Below are positions 28,208 to 38,634 of a stretch of 64,000 nucleotides of DNA, one piece after another; position 1 is the stretch's first letter, and every line of letters begins with the position of its first letter. Location of the stretch: assembly GCF_902493135.1 (NCBI RefSeq), contig NZ_CABUOD010000005.1, positions 1 through 64,000 on the forward strand, read 5' to 3'. Below the pieces are notes generated by a model. It ran no database searches. It was not told the origin of the DNA and saw nothing but the letters and a program-made list of their open reading frames with translations. The DNA is from an uncultured Parabacteroides sp. (lineage in GTDB: Bacteria; Bacteroidota; Bacteroidia; Bacteroidales; Tannerellaceae). Position numbers and translations under genes: made by a program.

Positions 28208-31200
28208 TTATTTACTGTTTAATATTTCATTTGCATAACGGGCGTAATGGCCTTGCAGACCGTCGGCGTACCGACGGAGCACCTCTTCCCCGATGCCGTC
28301 CTGGTCGCCGCATAGGTAAAGGGCTCTTGCCAGATGCAATTCCTTCAATGCGAGGTTACGGGTGGACGTGTCGTTGAGGTCGGGAACGGCACTGCTGCGT
28401 GCTTCGGCATACGAAAGGATCGAATGGCCCCGTACGCCCGGTGTCGTCAGCAGGGTCGCCAGTACGGGAACGGCTTCGCGGCTGCCGATTGCCTCGGTGG
28501 CCATGGCGATGGCACGGAAGTGGGAGAGATAGTCTTCCGGCTCCAACTTCTTTGCCTTTTCGAGTACGGCGGGAAGGGCAGAAGTGTCGCGGGCATTCCC
28601 TAATGAGGTGATCAGAGCATCCAGGCGGCTGAGGCACATGCCGAACTGTCCCATGCCGGTATAGTGCCAGCCTTCGTCCCAATCCTTATATTGCCGGATG
28701 GCTTCTGCCAGTATCGGAGCATGCTTCCCTTCACCTAAGATACAAAGGATGCTGGCAAGGATTACTCTCTCTTCCGGCATGGTTGCTCCGGCGATTTGTT
28801 TGCCGGTGAGCCGGATGCAACGTTCGGGATCGGTCAGCAATATTTCGAGTCCTTTGTAGTTGTCTGTCACGCCGGCGAGCGCCTTTTTCATCTCGGAATT
28901 GCTGAATCCTTTAAACTCCTTATCCGTCAACACCCGTTCCGGAAGGTTGCCGATCTTGACTAAATGGCGTTGTACCTTCTTGATGTCTATCTTTCGGGGA
29001 GATTTGTTTTCCTTGACACACAAGGCGGAAAGGTAACCGACTGCATATCCCTGGTTTTGCAGGCAGGGCTGCATACGGATCACCGGCATGGCATCCCGGT
29101 GCGCACTTGCTCCCAGGCCGGTTGTCAGGATACCTTCCAATCCTTTCGGTAACAGACAGCGCAACGGGACATCCGCATCATAGATCTTGTGCCGCTTTTC
29201 CGGCGGGTTCAGGATGAAGAACGGGTCGATGATCATGCCGTGTGTGTCGAACGAACTTTTGTGATAAGAGATCGTGTCGGGGTAACGACGGTGGTTGATC
29301 ACGTCGTAGACCGAGATGATGTAGTCGCCTATGATCCGGCGGCGTTCGCGTGTCTGGGGGATTTTGACCAGGTCGTATTGCCCTTGCAATTTTGTCTTGG
29401 CTTGGACGAAAGCGCGTGAGACATCCAGGATATCCGTGTCGTCAACGAACAGCCAGTCGTTATTGTTGTAATAGTCGCCCGGCGCCCATTTGCCGGTTCC
29501 CGCACCTTGTACGGCGATTGTTTTTTTGCCAGTATAATCGAACGCTGCACCGGCTGCAATGGCTATATCTGCGCTTCCGGTACTGTCGATCAGAACTTTG
29601 GACAGGATGACGCCTCGTCCGAAGGGGGTGGCGACTACGACTCCTTTTACCTGGTTCCCTTCAGTCAAAGCCCCGCATCCCATCACGCCGAACCAGAGTT
29701 TGCCTCCTGCCTGTAACAGTTCTTTGCGATGCCATTCCATTTTCCAGTCGGCGGGGAAACGTCCTTCCCCTTTGGGCTGTCTCGGATGGTCTTCGGGGGC
29801 CATTGCCAGGACACTCTTGTCTATATGGGCCGTATATCCGCCTCGGAAGCCGTCCCAGTAGACCCCGATCATCCCTAACGTGCTCAATCCGCCAAGCCCG
29901 TGCAGGTATTCCAGCACTAATGTATCGGCTCCCTGTTTGGCTGCCGATATGCCGGCTGAAGCGCCTGCCGTGCCGCCTCCCATTACCACGACGTCATAAC
30001 TTCCTAAAACCGGAAGTGCACCTGCGGGGGAATCTACGAAGCCTTTTTGCAGGGACGGACGGAGCGGGGAAAGCAGTTCGCCTGTTTCTCCGTAGTTCGA
30101 AGCGTTTACTTTCGGTTGGCGGACGGTGGCCTGGGCCGGTACGGGCATATCCTTTATCTGTCCGGCGACCATCTCGCCCATCATTTCTCCAATGAACAGG
30201 GCCGGTACGGGGCGCATCACTTGGCCTGCCAGCTCTCTCGGTATCTCTGCACAGGGACCGAGTACCCACAGGTTCGCGATATTCTTTGATTTGAACGCTT
30301 GCATCGGCAGTTTGCGGAGGGATGCCGGCTTCCCGTTATATGCCTTCTCGCTGATAATCGTCTGTTTCGGAATATACCAGAGCAGATCCGAGCTATCGAC
30401 CTGTTCTATGTCCCAGGTCCGGTTACGGATGATCTGTTCGGCCTCCGCCAGTGAAGCATACGAGTCGTCTTTGAGCGGTAAACGGAATGTGTAGCGGGTG
30501 ACCGGATAGTTTTTTTCGCCAACCTTGACGGGCTGGGACAACGCTTCGGCCCGGATAATTTCAGGCGCTTCTTTCGGGGTATTTCCTACTACGGTATAGC
30601 AGAATTCCTGCATACCGGCGGTAAAAGGTTTACGTTCCGCTCCTGATAGCGCGGCAACGGAAGCATTGTGCGTCGCGTCGATAATCGCTTTGCAGCGGAT
30701 AGCCTGTCTGCCCGAACGGTTTGCCATCACGACGCCCGCAGGTTTACCGGACGGATCTGTCAGCACATTCGTCACGTAGCTGCTGTAAAGGAACCGGACG
30801 TTGTTGTCGATCAGCTCGTCTTCCAGCGTTTTCTTTATATGAAGCGGAGTCGGGAAATTTTTCCCCGGAAAGAGCTTGCGTGCAAGTGCCGTCTGCGGTT
30901 TTTCCCCTTCCTCCCGTTCGTAGAGATGCGAGCCGCATATGTCTTCACCTAAATAAGGCATATAGCCGATCAGATAAACCCGGCTGCCCGCTTTCGCTGC
31001 GGCCACAGCGGCGGCAATGGCACGTGCACTTCCTCCCGCGACCACAAGGTCTGCTTCTGCAATCACCGGAATCTTACGCGCCCCTTCATGGCAGAACCTT
31101 TCATCGGGAACGGCTGACTGCATCGCGGCCTTTGCTTCCGTCACGCTACCTAAAGAGGCTAATGCGCCTCCTGCCGCCGTTACTTTTAAAAAATCACGTC

Positions 31201-31210
31201 GTGTAATCAT
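28208..31210 (-). CDS. Double-domain FAD-dependent oxidoreductase with Tat signal
   Basis: A 1000-residue protein, unusually long for the family. The N-terminus TRRDFLK followed by a weakly hydrophobic AAGGALASLGSV segment is a twin-arginine signal, implying export of a folded, FAD-loaded enzyme. Two Rossmann folds occur: ADLVVAGGSARAIAAAVAAA near residue 55 and YDVVVMGGGTAGASAGISAA near residue 408, the second followed by a FAD-oxidoreductase body. Residues about 800-1000 are helical and HEAT-like. The two nucleotide-binding units may each be active, or one may be structural. Middle gene of the flavoenzyme trio. Confidence 0.82.
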   Translation of the reverse strand: MITRRDFLKVTAAGGALASLGSVTEAKAAMQSAVPDERFCHEGARKIPVIAEADLVVAGGSARAIAAAVAAAKAGSRVYLIGYMPYLGEDICGSHLYEREEGEKPQTALARKLFPGKNFPTPLHIKKTLEDELIDNNVRFLYSSYVTNVLTDPSGKPAGVVMANRSGRQAIRCKAIIDATHNASVAALSGAERKPFTAGMQEFCYTVVGNTPKEAPEIIRAEALSQPVKVGEKNYPVTRYTFRLPLKDDSYASLAEAEQIIRNRTWDIEQVDSSDLLWYIPKQTIISEKAYNGKPASLRKLPMQAFKSKNIANLWVLGPCAEIPRELAGQVMRPVPALFIGEMMGEMVAGQIKDMPVPAQATVRQPKVNASNYGETGELLSPLRPSLQKGFVDSPAGALPVLGSYDVVVMGGGTAGASAGISAAKQGADTLVLEYLHGLGGLSTLGMIGVYWDGFRGGYTAHIDKSVLAMAPEDHPRQPKGEGRFPADWKMEWHRKELLQAGGKLWFGVMGCGALTEGNQVKGVVVATPFGRGVILSKVLIDSTGSADIAIAAGAAFDYTGKKTIAVQGAGTGKWAPGDYYNNNDWLFVDDTDILDVSRAFVQAKTKLQGQYDLVKIPQTRERRRIIGDYIISVYDVINHRRYPDTISYHKSSFDTHGMIIDPFFILNPPEKRHKIYDADVPLRCLLPKGLEGILTTGLGASAHRDAMPVIRMQPCLQNQGYAVGYLSALCVKENKSPRKIDIKKVQRHLVKIGNLPERVLTDKEFKGFSNSEMKKALAGVTDNYKGLEILLTDPERCIRLTGKQIAGATMPEERVILASILCILGEGKHAPILAEAIRQYKDWDEGWHYTGMGQFGMCLSRLDALITSLGNARDTSALPAVLEKAKKLEPEDYLSHFRAIAMATEAIGSREAVPVLATLLTTPGVRGHSILSYAEARSSAVPDLNDTSTRNLALKELHLARALYLCGDQDGIGEEVLRRYADGLQGHYARYANEILNSK

Positions 31211-31260
31211 GGTATTCTCTTTTTATACTGGTCTTTATGGGAGCCATAAAGATAAGAATT

Positions 31261-33264
31261 TTATTTTTTAGGAACTAATATAATCGCATCGGCAAATAAG
31301 GCTCCTTTCGAACGGCTGCCGTCAATCCTGATAGAAGATGTCCAGCTACCTTTCTCAAACTCGTATGTGCCTAAACTTACCCATGAACCTTTATAAGATC
31401 TGGGCGATATTTCTACTTGCTTGGTGCCTCCTTTTCCGGTAATGTCAAAAGCCATAACTTCGGGCATCTCCTGGTCGGGAAGGGCTGTGCAGTAAAAGAA
31501 AACTTCATATGTGTCCGCTTTTTTGATAACAGGCATAAAGGTGAAAGAGCAGTCGTTCTTCTGATTCGCCGACTTTAAGAAGCTGTTCTTGTAATGTGCT
31601 CCGAAACTTTTTTGCCAATGTCCGGATCTTCCTATTTTATCTATATCGCTGTCATCGACTAATATTTCCGGAGTAGAACCATCCAGATAAGGATTGTCTC
31701 TCAAGATTCTCCTCAGTTTGGTTACGTCTATTGTCTGGACGTCGGTATTATCGTCGATCGCTAATGCCGATGCTACGGCTGCCGACTGTCCCAGCACCAT
31801 AAAGACCGGTTCCATCCGGATCGATCCGAAAGCGATATGGGTGGAAGAAATACATACGGGGACCAGTAGATTAGTACATTCTTCGCGTTTAGGCGTAATG
31901 CTCTTATACGAGATCGGATAGGGTGGGAAGCCATGATATTGGACATCCCCTTCATTTTTTACCATCCCGTTTGTGATGATGCGTTGGCAATTATGGGAGT
32001 CCATCCCGTAGGCAGCCATTCCGATCGCATCTCCAACGGTCTCTTCTCCCTGACAATTCTTTTGCGTCATGATATATTCCCCGTCCAGACGGCGGGCTTC
32101 ACGCACGTATAGCTGGGTCGGGAAGTTATCATTGTCTACAAATTCATCTTTCGCCCATCCGAATCTGGAAACCTGGTCGCGAAGTTCGGCGGGAACTTTT
32201 TCATCGTGTGTAAGGAAATAGAGTAGCCCTTTTGTGTAGTCTACATGTTCCTGCCAGATCCGTTCACGGGTTGCGTAGTCGCCATCCGGATATTCATAGT
32301 TCATACCGATCATATCGGTCGATAGCGGCCCTCGGTTATTCACATCATATTTATTATCCGGCATCATGCCCCAGTTGAATAAGAGATAATTGTCTATGTG
32401 TAAATCCATTTTACGGATAGCACGTGCCAATAGTTCGTATTTGGCCGGATCATAATTCGCCGGTTTCTCGAACGGGCGTTGATTCTCTTTCTTGTCGGTG
32501 AGGCATAGACGGAAATTATATGCTTGTACGAGTTTATCTCCGCTACCTCTTTCTTGCAGTGTGTTCGGTTGGATTCCCCAACATAAGCCACTGTTCGGAT
32601 CTCCCTCTTTCAGATACGGGTCGACTCCGTCCGGGAATTGGTGCCAGATAGACATCTGGACTCCGTTGAGGGTCTCGTCCTGTTCTTCGTTCCCTTCACG
32701 TCCGACAAAATAAGAGACGCCGGCTTTTGCCATCAAATCGCCTTCATACGAACAATCGATGAATTGTTTGGCCTTGACCCGTATCAAGGTCTTTTCATCC
32801 GGTTGCCGGGAGTCTTCCAACGTGATACTTTTTATTCTTTTATTCCGGACTTGAGCATCTGTTATGCGGCGATAATACAGGACATCTAAATCTGCATCTT
32901 TCACAAAGCGGTTCATGGTTGCAGTCGCGACACTCGGCGGGAAGGTCCATTGCTCGAATTTATTATAATGCTCTCCAATGCGACGATAGAAAAGGCGTGC
33001 CAATCCGGTAACCGCATATTTGTTCCCGATATCCGTCATCCCGAGACCGCCGGTTGTCATACCTCCTAAATATTTCCCCGGTTCAATCAGAAGGACGGAT
33101 TTACCCATTTTTTTTGCAGAGTAGGCAGCTACAACGCCTGCGGATGTTCCCCCGTAAATGCAAATGTCAACTTCTTTGGCAGAAGCGGATATATTTTCCT
33201 TGTTTTTTAGATGGCAGGAAAATAATGCTATACAAAGAATAAGAGGAAATAGTTTGTACTTCAT
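31261..33264 (-). CDS. FAD-dependent oxidoreductase lipoprotein with golvesin-like C-terminal domain
   Basis: A 667-residue predicted lipoprotein (lipobox ALFSC, cysteine 17). FAD motif VDICIYGGTSAGVVAAYSAKKMG, then LGGMTTGGLGMTDIGN, paralogous to the 621-residue protein. The last 130 residues form a beta-sandwich ending SLGTYEFEKG ... LFADAIILVP, typical of the golvesin C-terminal-like domain; this explains frequent xanthan-lyase misnaming. It is probably tethered to the outer membrane or periplasmic face. First of three flavoenzyme genes, 82 bp after susD. Confidence 0.85.
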   Translation of the reverse strand: MKYKLFPLILCIALFSCHLKNKENISASAKEVDICIYGGTSAGVVAAYSAKKMGKSVLLIEPGKYLGGMTTGGLGMTDIGNKYAVTGLARLFYRRIGEHYNKFEQWTFPPSVATATMNRFVKDADLDVLYYRRITDAQVRNKRIKSITLEDSRQPDEKTLIRVKAKQFIDCSYEGDLMAKAGVSYFVGREGNEEQDETLNGVQMSIWHQFPDGVDPYLKEGDPNSGLCWGIQPNTLQERGSGDKLVQAYNFRLCLTDKKENQRPFEKPANYDPAKYELLARAIRKMDLHIDNYLLFNWGMMPDNKYDVNNRGPLSTDMIGMNYEYPDGDYATRERIWQEHVDYTKGLLYFLTHDEKVPAELRDQVSRFGWAKDEFVDNDNFPTQLYVREARRLDGEYIMTQKNCQGEETVGDAIGMAAYGMDSHNCQRIITNGMVKNEGDVQYHGFPPYPISYKSITPKREECTNLLVPVCISSTHIAFGSIRMEPVFMVLGQSAAVASALAIDDNTDVQTIDVTKLRRILRDNPYLDGSTPEILVDDSDIDKIGRSGHWQKSFGAHYKNSFLKSANQKNDCSFTFMPVIKKADTYEVFFYCTALPDQEMPEVMAFDITGKGGTKQVEISPRSYKGSWVSLGTYEFEKGSWTSSIRIDGSRSKGALFADAIILVPKK

Positions 33265-33346
33265 AATGGTGATATTTGTTAAACGAAGCCTCGATTATAG
33301 GTTCTCATTGTTGAAATGCCAAAATCGAGGCTTCGATTGTTACGAA

Positions 33347-35185
33347 TCAATATCCGTTGTTTTGCGTCAGATTGCCGTTGACCAAGATATCATTGGCTGG
33401 AATAGGCCACAGATAGTTTTTAGTTGGGTCAAAAGACATTTTGTAAAACGTGGTGATATATCCGGCACTTTCCATAGGAGCAAGATTGGGCAGCCCGTTT
33501 TCATCGATTGCCGGTATGCCACCGATGGGATAGTTGCCTTCGTCCCAGTTCTTTAACAAAGTTATGAAGTCTTGAGACAATTCGATGTTTGATTCATTGC
33601 CGGTCAAACCATTCCAATTGGCAGAATTAGACCAAGCGCGATTCAAGTAATACATGGACTTGTTGTGCGATTTTTCAGCAATGCGCCAACGCAGCAGGTC
33701 GCGATAACGTATCCCCTCGAACGCAAATTCCGAACGGCGGTCCATACGGATAATTTTACGCAGAGCTTCTTGTGATTGCATTTCTACGCGAGGGTAAGCG
33801 ATACCCGTTTCGCGATAGGCACGTTCCCGGATCTGATTGATCGTTTTGTCCAAATCATCTTGTGTACATTGTCCCATTTCGTTCTTCGCTTCCACATAAG
33901 TCATCAATATCTCGGCATAACGCAGGTATGGATAGCAGTTGTCTGCTTTCAGATTATAATTGTTGAAATCTTTCCAGTCATCCTTTACGAATTTGCGGAG
34001 AATCAGTCCGTTATAAGCAGAATGTTGATTCGATGCTTTGGAGTCGGTGTTGACTACCATCTTACCGGTAGAGACTTCGTAGACTGTATTTGCATAAGGA
34101 CTGGGATTGAATTCGTAACCTAATGTGATATAGTCCGGATATTTTTCAGGGAATGTCCCGTCTTTTTTGGACTGTTCATATTCTGCATAATCGGCAGAGT
34201 ATTTAGTTTTGAAAGGTTGGATCGTCATCGCCAGGCGCGGGTCTCGGTTGGCAAACGGATCTTTCGGATTATAGAGCGGTGACTTGTCAATAGGCAAACC
34301 GTCCGTGCAGGTGTAGGAACAGAACAGTTCCAATGATGGACTTTGGTTACAGTGACCGCCGATTTTGCGTATGACAAAGTCACGTACATTTTCCATGAAA
34401 CCGTATCCTTTCTTTAATGTCAAGTCGCCTTTGAAATAAAACATGAATTCGGGAGAACTGGATGCTTGGAACATTTCCCTATAATTGTCGTGCAATTTGT
34501 AGACTCCGAGCTCCATGCATTTTTGTGCAGCATCGACAGCGGTTTGCCAGTCTTCGTGGAAAAGGGCAAAACGGGCTTTGAAACCGAGGGCGGCTCCTTT
34601 GGTCGGTCGTTGCTGGCCTTTGTAGGAGTCGGGCAGGTATTCGGCTGCTTTGTCCAAACACTCGAAAGCATATGCAAGTACTTCGCTTTTGGGTGAGCGG
34701 GTCGCTGCGTATGCTTCATCTAAAGTCATACCTTTATTCAACACGCAATCTCCATAATAGGCAGTCAGTTCACAATAAGCAAACCCCAACATGAAGTAAG
34801 CCTCTCCTTTGTATTGGTTTACTTTGCTTTCGCTGATTCCGGTCGCAGAGCCATTGTCCAATGCTTGGATTACTTTTGTTGCACGGGCGATGGACTTGTA
34901 TAAGGAGCTCCAACGTGTGGAGGAGGTTCCCCATTGAGAAGTGACTGTCCCGAGCGTAACTTCGTTGGAACCATTGCGGTTCAACAAATCATCATCCCAA
35001 TAGATAGCATCGATCGGGAAGAAGTCCGGTCTCCACAAATCGTTAAGTGCCATTTCTATTTCGGTTTCATCGTGATACCAATTTTCGCTCGATCCTTCGG
35101 AAAGCGGATTTAGGTCGAGGTCGGCACAGGCTGTCATGCTTAGTGCGACTATTCCGGTTAATAGATATTTGTTTATTTTGTTCAT
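33347..35185 (-). CDS. SusD/RagB-family glycan-binding lipoprotein
   Basis: A 612-residue outer-membrane lipoprotein (lipobox MTAC, cysteine 20; CADLDLNPLSEG start typical of SusD). The helical TPR-like scaffold and the C-terminal RRSEFAFEGIRYRDLLRWRI motif are diagnostic. It forms the lid of the SusC transporter and captures the ligand at the surface. It lies 15 bp after susC in the same operon. Confidence 0.95.
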   Translation of the reverse strand: MNKINKYLLTGIVALSMTACADLDLNPLSEGSSENWYHDETEIEMALNDLWRPDFFPIDAIYWDDDLLNRNGSNEVTLGTVTSQWGTSSTRWSSLYKSIARATKVIQALDNGSATGISESKVNQYKGEAYFMLGFAYCELTAYYGDCVLNKGMTLDEAYAATRSPKSEVLAYAFECLDKAAEYLPDSYKGQQRPTKGAALGFKARFALFHEDWQTAVDAAQKCMELGVYKLHDNYREMFQASSSPEFMFYFKGDLTLKKGYGFMENVRDFVIRKIGGHCNQSPSLELFCSYTCTDGLPIDKSPLYNPKDPFANRDPRLAMTIQPFKTKYSADYAEYEQSKKDGTFPEKYPDYITLGYEFNPSPYANTVYEVSTGKMVVNTDSKASNQHSAYNGLILRKFVKDDWKDFNNYNLKADNCYPYLRYAEILMTYVEAKNEMGQCTQDDLDKTINQIRERAYRETGIAYPRVEMQSQEALRKIIRMDRRSEFAFEGIRYRDLLRWRIAEKSHNKSMYYLNRAWSNSANWNGLTGNESNIELSQDFITLLKNWDEGNYPIGGIPAIDENGLPNLAPMESAGYITTFYKMSFDPTKNYLWPIPANDILVNGNLTQNNGY

Positions 35186-35200
35186 AACAGGATTCTTTAA

Positions 35201-38200
35201 TTAAAATGAAACATTCAAGCCAAAGATGTAAGAAGACATAATCAGGTCTTTTGTGCGATCCCCCCATTCCGGATCGAATCCTTCGGGATATTTCGAGAAG
35301 GCGGGCAGGTCATTTGCACTGAAATAGACCCTCAGCTTGTTGACAAAAAACTTCTTCGTGAGTTCAGATGGGAGCGTATAACCTAATGTGATGTTTTTGA
35401 TACGCATATAAGCTCCGTTGAAAATGTAGAAGTCGCTTTTTGCATAAATATTGGCACTATTGGTCGTCAGCTTCGGATATTTTGCCTTGGCATTTTCCGC
35501 ATCCGTCGCTGTCGGGCTCCAATGGCTTTCGATCAGATTTACCGGACAAGCATATGCTTGATAATTGAAGGGCGTACCGGGCCAATTCCAATAGGCTAAT
35601 TGATGTCCGATCCCTTGAAATGATAAGTTAAAATCTATGCCTTTCCATTCAGCCCATAGAGATCCGCCATATTGCATTTCCGGTAGGGAATTGCCCAAGC
35701 GTACACGATCGGTGGAAGCGGTGATCTTGCCGTCTCCGTCTATATCTTGGTAGCGTATGTTACCGGCTTTATCATTGTTAGTCAGAACCGGAATTTTATT
35801 GCCGTTTTCATCTGACATGGCAGCGTCATTCAAGATAATGCCCATACTTTTGTATCCGTACCATTCATTAAAATAGGATCCTTCTTCGGTGATCTTGTTG
35901 TCATCGATTTTCTGTCGGTTTGCCATGTATCCCATTTTGGAACGATAATCGGACAAGTTGAAACTTACACCGTAGCGGAAATCGTTGATTTGATCGCTCC
36001 AGGAAAGTTCAAGATCCCAACCTTTCGTGTTCATATCGGCTGCGTTGTTTTGCGGTGCGTTATAACCGAAGTAGGAAGGGAATCCGACTTCCATTAACAT
36101 ATCTGTCGTCTTTTTGTAGTAATAATCGGCTGATGCACGAAGTCTGTTGTTTAGCAAGGTGATGTCAGCTCCTAAACCATAGGTGGTTGTCGTCTCCCAT
36201 GTCAGGTCGTTGAAAGCATAGTCTGTCTGGTAGGCCGTTTGCACGACGTCTGCCACTCCTGTAGTCGCATTAGGTATGAAGCCTGTACCAAAACTGAGAA
36301 TTGCCTGATAGGGAAATTCCTTACCTAAGCGTTCGTTACCTAATTGTCCGATCGAACCGCGTAGCTTTAAATAATCTACAACATCCTTGTTGAACCAAGG
36401 TTCTTCGGAAATGACCCAACCTGCACTGACGGATGGGAATGTACCCCATCGGTGACCGTCGGCAAAGCGTGAAGAACCATCCGAGCGGATATTGGCTTGC
36501 AGTATATAGCGGTCTGCCCATGAATACATGATACGGCCGAAGAATGAACGGTAAGCATTATGTCCGGCTTTTCCACTATTATATTGATAATCTTCAGGCC
36601 CTAAATTCAAGTAAGGATAATTAACCAAGTTGAAATTGGTTCGTGAAGCGCCTTCTTCTTCCCATTTGTAAGAATAATCTTCATAACCGGCCATTAATCC
36701 GATAGAATGACGTTTCAGTTGCAGCTTGTAGTTGGCATAGAACTGTTTTGTCAGGCTATGGTTGTCGTTGCGGCTTTCGCTGAGGCTGGTCGAGGCATAG
36801 CCGACTCCGGGAATCGGGTCACCGGTGATCCTGTAGACTTCGTATCTTTTGCGGTGGTCTTTCCCTTTGTAAAAAGAATATTTCGGTGCTACGATGGCAG
36901 TTAACGTTAATCCTTTTACGGGTGTGAGATCTAATTGTAGTTTACCGCCCACACTGTAGTTTTGCTTTTTCATGGAGCCGCCTAATTGGTGCTCGGCAAT
37001 GGGGTTGTCACCATCTTTGCCATCGGCAAAACGTCCGTCGGACCAGTAAGCATTGTAGATCGGTGCGCGTTCCATCAAGGTAAAGATCGATCCGTGGGGT
37101 TCATTTGCATTGGAATAGAGCAAATTCAAATCGACATTGGCATGTATCCAATTATTGATCTGATAGTCATTGTTCGTGCGGATATTGAAACGTTCGTAGT
37201 CTTTTGTTTTGATAAGCGCTTCCGAATTGTAATAATTGAGGCTGAAGTTTGTTTTCAGTTTTTCCGTACCTCCGGTGAGCGAGAGAGAATGTCTTTGGTG
37301 ATGTGTGCTGCTTTTCAATCCCAAGTCCATAAAGTCGGTATCTGCATAGCGGTCCGGATCTTCGGCTCGCAGTTGAGCGTAATTGTTGATTACATCTTCC
37401 GAATAAAGCGAATGGAGAGATGATGCGCCATCATTGAAAGCCAATTCGTTGAGGCCACTCATCCATTGTACGGCATTAGCGAATTTTGGTTTTGCGGTCG
37501 GTGTGTTGATCCCGTATTCTCCATTATATGAAAGATGGAACTCCTTGTTTTTGGCACGTTTGGTTGTGACCAATATGACACCTGCTGCTGCGCGTGAACC
37601 GTAAATGGCAGCCGAAGCCGCGTCTTTCAGTACTTGAATGTCTTTTACGTCTTCAGGGGCAATATCCGTAAGAGTGCCAGGCACTCCATCGACGATCACC
37701 AATGGGTCATTGGTCGACATGGTCGTGACACCACGTACGCGGATGGTTGCTCCGGCTGACGGGTCGCCGCTGGAACGTGTGATCTGTACGCCGGCCATCT
37801 GCCCTTGTAACTGGCTGGAAAGTTGCGGTGTGCTCTTCATCCGAAGTTTGTCGCCTCCCAAAGAAGAGGTCGATCCTGTCAGGTCGATCTTGCGTGCCGT
37901 ACCGTAACCGATCACGACGACTTCATCCAATGTCTCCGAATCTTCTTCGAGGGTGATATTGTAGGAGTTCTGTGAACCGACTTTTATTTCGGCCGGCTTG
38001 TATCCGATGTAGGAAATCGAAAGTATAGCACCAGGTGCTATACTGATGTTGAAGAGGCCTTCAACATCAGTGATGGACCCGTTAGTCGTTCCTTTTTCTA
38101 CAACATTGGCTCCGATGATCGGGTCACCGTTGCTGTCAAGGACTTTCCCCGTGATCTGCTTGGCCTGTTGTTGCCGGGCGTATGCTTTTCGCATAATGTT

Positions 38201-38548
38201 GATATTCCGGTCATTGATGGTGTATGCCAGCCCTGTACCTGTTAATGCTTGTGCCAGGATCTCATCGATTTGAGTGCTGTTGGCCTTTACGTTGACTTTG
38301 ATGTCTGCAACATCTTTATCTACATAGAAAAATAGAAATTCGCTTTGTTTTTCTATCTGTGAAAACAGGTCGGTGAGAAGTATCCGCTCAGTTTTGATGG
38401 ATATCACTACTGATTGCGAATAGGTTGGTTCCGCTTGCATTGTGGAAGGTAAAACTGTCAATAGCGAAACCGCCGTGATTTTTGTAATTGCCACTAATTT
38501 TTTCAGGCTTTCAGGATGAAGAGGCCTGTAATACGAAACATTTTTCAT
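35201..38548 (-). CDS. SusC/RagA-family TonB-dependent transporter with STN domain
   Basis: A 1115-residue outer-membrane transporter. Order: signal region (about 1-40), secretin/TonB N-terminal (STN) domain (about 48-118), carboxypeptidase-D-like domain (about 132-205), DEVVVIGYG box, plug (about 215-340), 22-strand barrel to the terminal SYIFGLNVSF. The STN domain is the part that talks to FecR anti-sigma factors, and such a gene pair lies just upstream. It should import an oligosaccharide or glycopeptide captured by SusD, using TonB energy, and signal its presence inward. Confidence 0.95.
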   Translation of the reverse strand: MKNVSYYRPLHPESLKKLVAITKITAVSLLTVLPSTMQAEPTYSQSVVISIKTERILLTDLFSQIEKQSEFLFFYVDKDVADIKVNVKANSTQIDEILAQALTGTGLAYTINDRNINIMRKAYARQQQAKQITGKVLDSNGDPIIGANVVEKGTTNGSITDVEGLFNISIAPGAILSISYIGYKPAEIKVGSQNSYNITLEEDSETLDEVVVIGYGTARKIDLTGSTSSLGGDKLRMKSTPQLSSQLQGQMAGVQITRSSGDPSAGATIRVRGVTTMSTNDPLVIVDGVPGTLTDIAPEDVKDIQVLKDAASAAIYGSRAAAGVILVTTKRAKNKEFHLSYNGEYGINTPTAKPKFANAVQWMSGLNELAFNDGASSLHSLYSEDVINNYAQLRAEDPDRYADTDFMDLGLKSSTHHQRHSLSLTGGTEKLKTNFSLNYYNSEALIKTKDYERFNIRTNNDYQINNWIHANVDLNLLYSNANEPHGSIFTLMERAPIYNAYWSDGRFADGKDGDNPIAEHQLGGSMKKQNYSVGGKLQLDLTPVKGLTLTAIVAPKYSFYKGKDHRKRYEVYRITGDPIPGVGYASTSLSESRNDNHSLTKQFYANYKLQLKRHSIGLMAGYEDYSYKWEEEGASRTNFNLVNYPYLNLGPEDYQYNSGKAGHNAYRSFFGRIMYSWADRYILQANIRSDGSSRFADGHRWGTFPSVSAGWVISEEPWFNKDVVDYLKLRGSIGQLGNERLGKEFPYQAILSFGTGFIPNATTGVADVVQTAYQTDYAFNDLTWETTTTYGLGADITLLNNRLRASADYYYKKTTDMLMEVGFPSYFGYNAPQNNAADMNTKGWDLELSWSDQINDFRYGVSFNLSDYRSKMGYMANRQKIDDNKITEEGSYFNEWYGYKSMGIILNDAAMSDENGNKIPVLTNNDKAGNIRYQDIDGDGKITASTDRVRLGNSLPEMQYGGSLWAEWKGIDFNLSFQGIGHQLAYWNWPGTPFNYQAYACPVNLIESHWSPTATDAENAKAKYPKLTTNSANIYAKSDFYIFNGAYMRIKNITLGYTLPSELTKKFFVNKLRVYFSANDLPAFSKYPEGFDPEWGDRTKDLIMSSYIFGLNVSF

Positions 38549-38634
38549 GCTTATGTATTGATTTAAGAGATTAATAATTGGGTTGTTTCATTGTATAGCC
38601 TGCTTTGTGCAGGCTTCAGTACTGTTTTAGAATA

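Noticed and set aside
26336..33264. Xanthan lyase annotation for the flavoenzymes
   Set aside because: No polysaccharide lyase fold is present; the FAD motifs and the golvesin-like domain explain the common mislabel.
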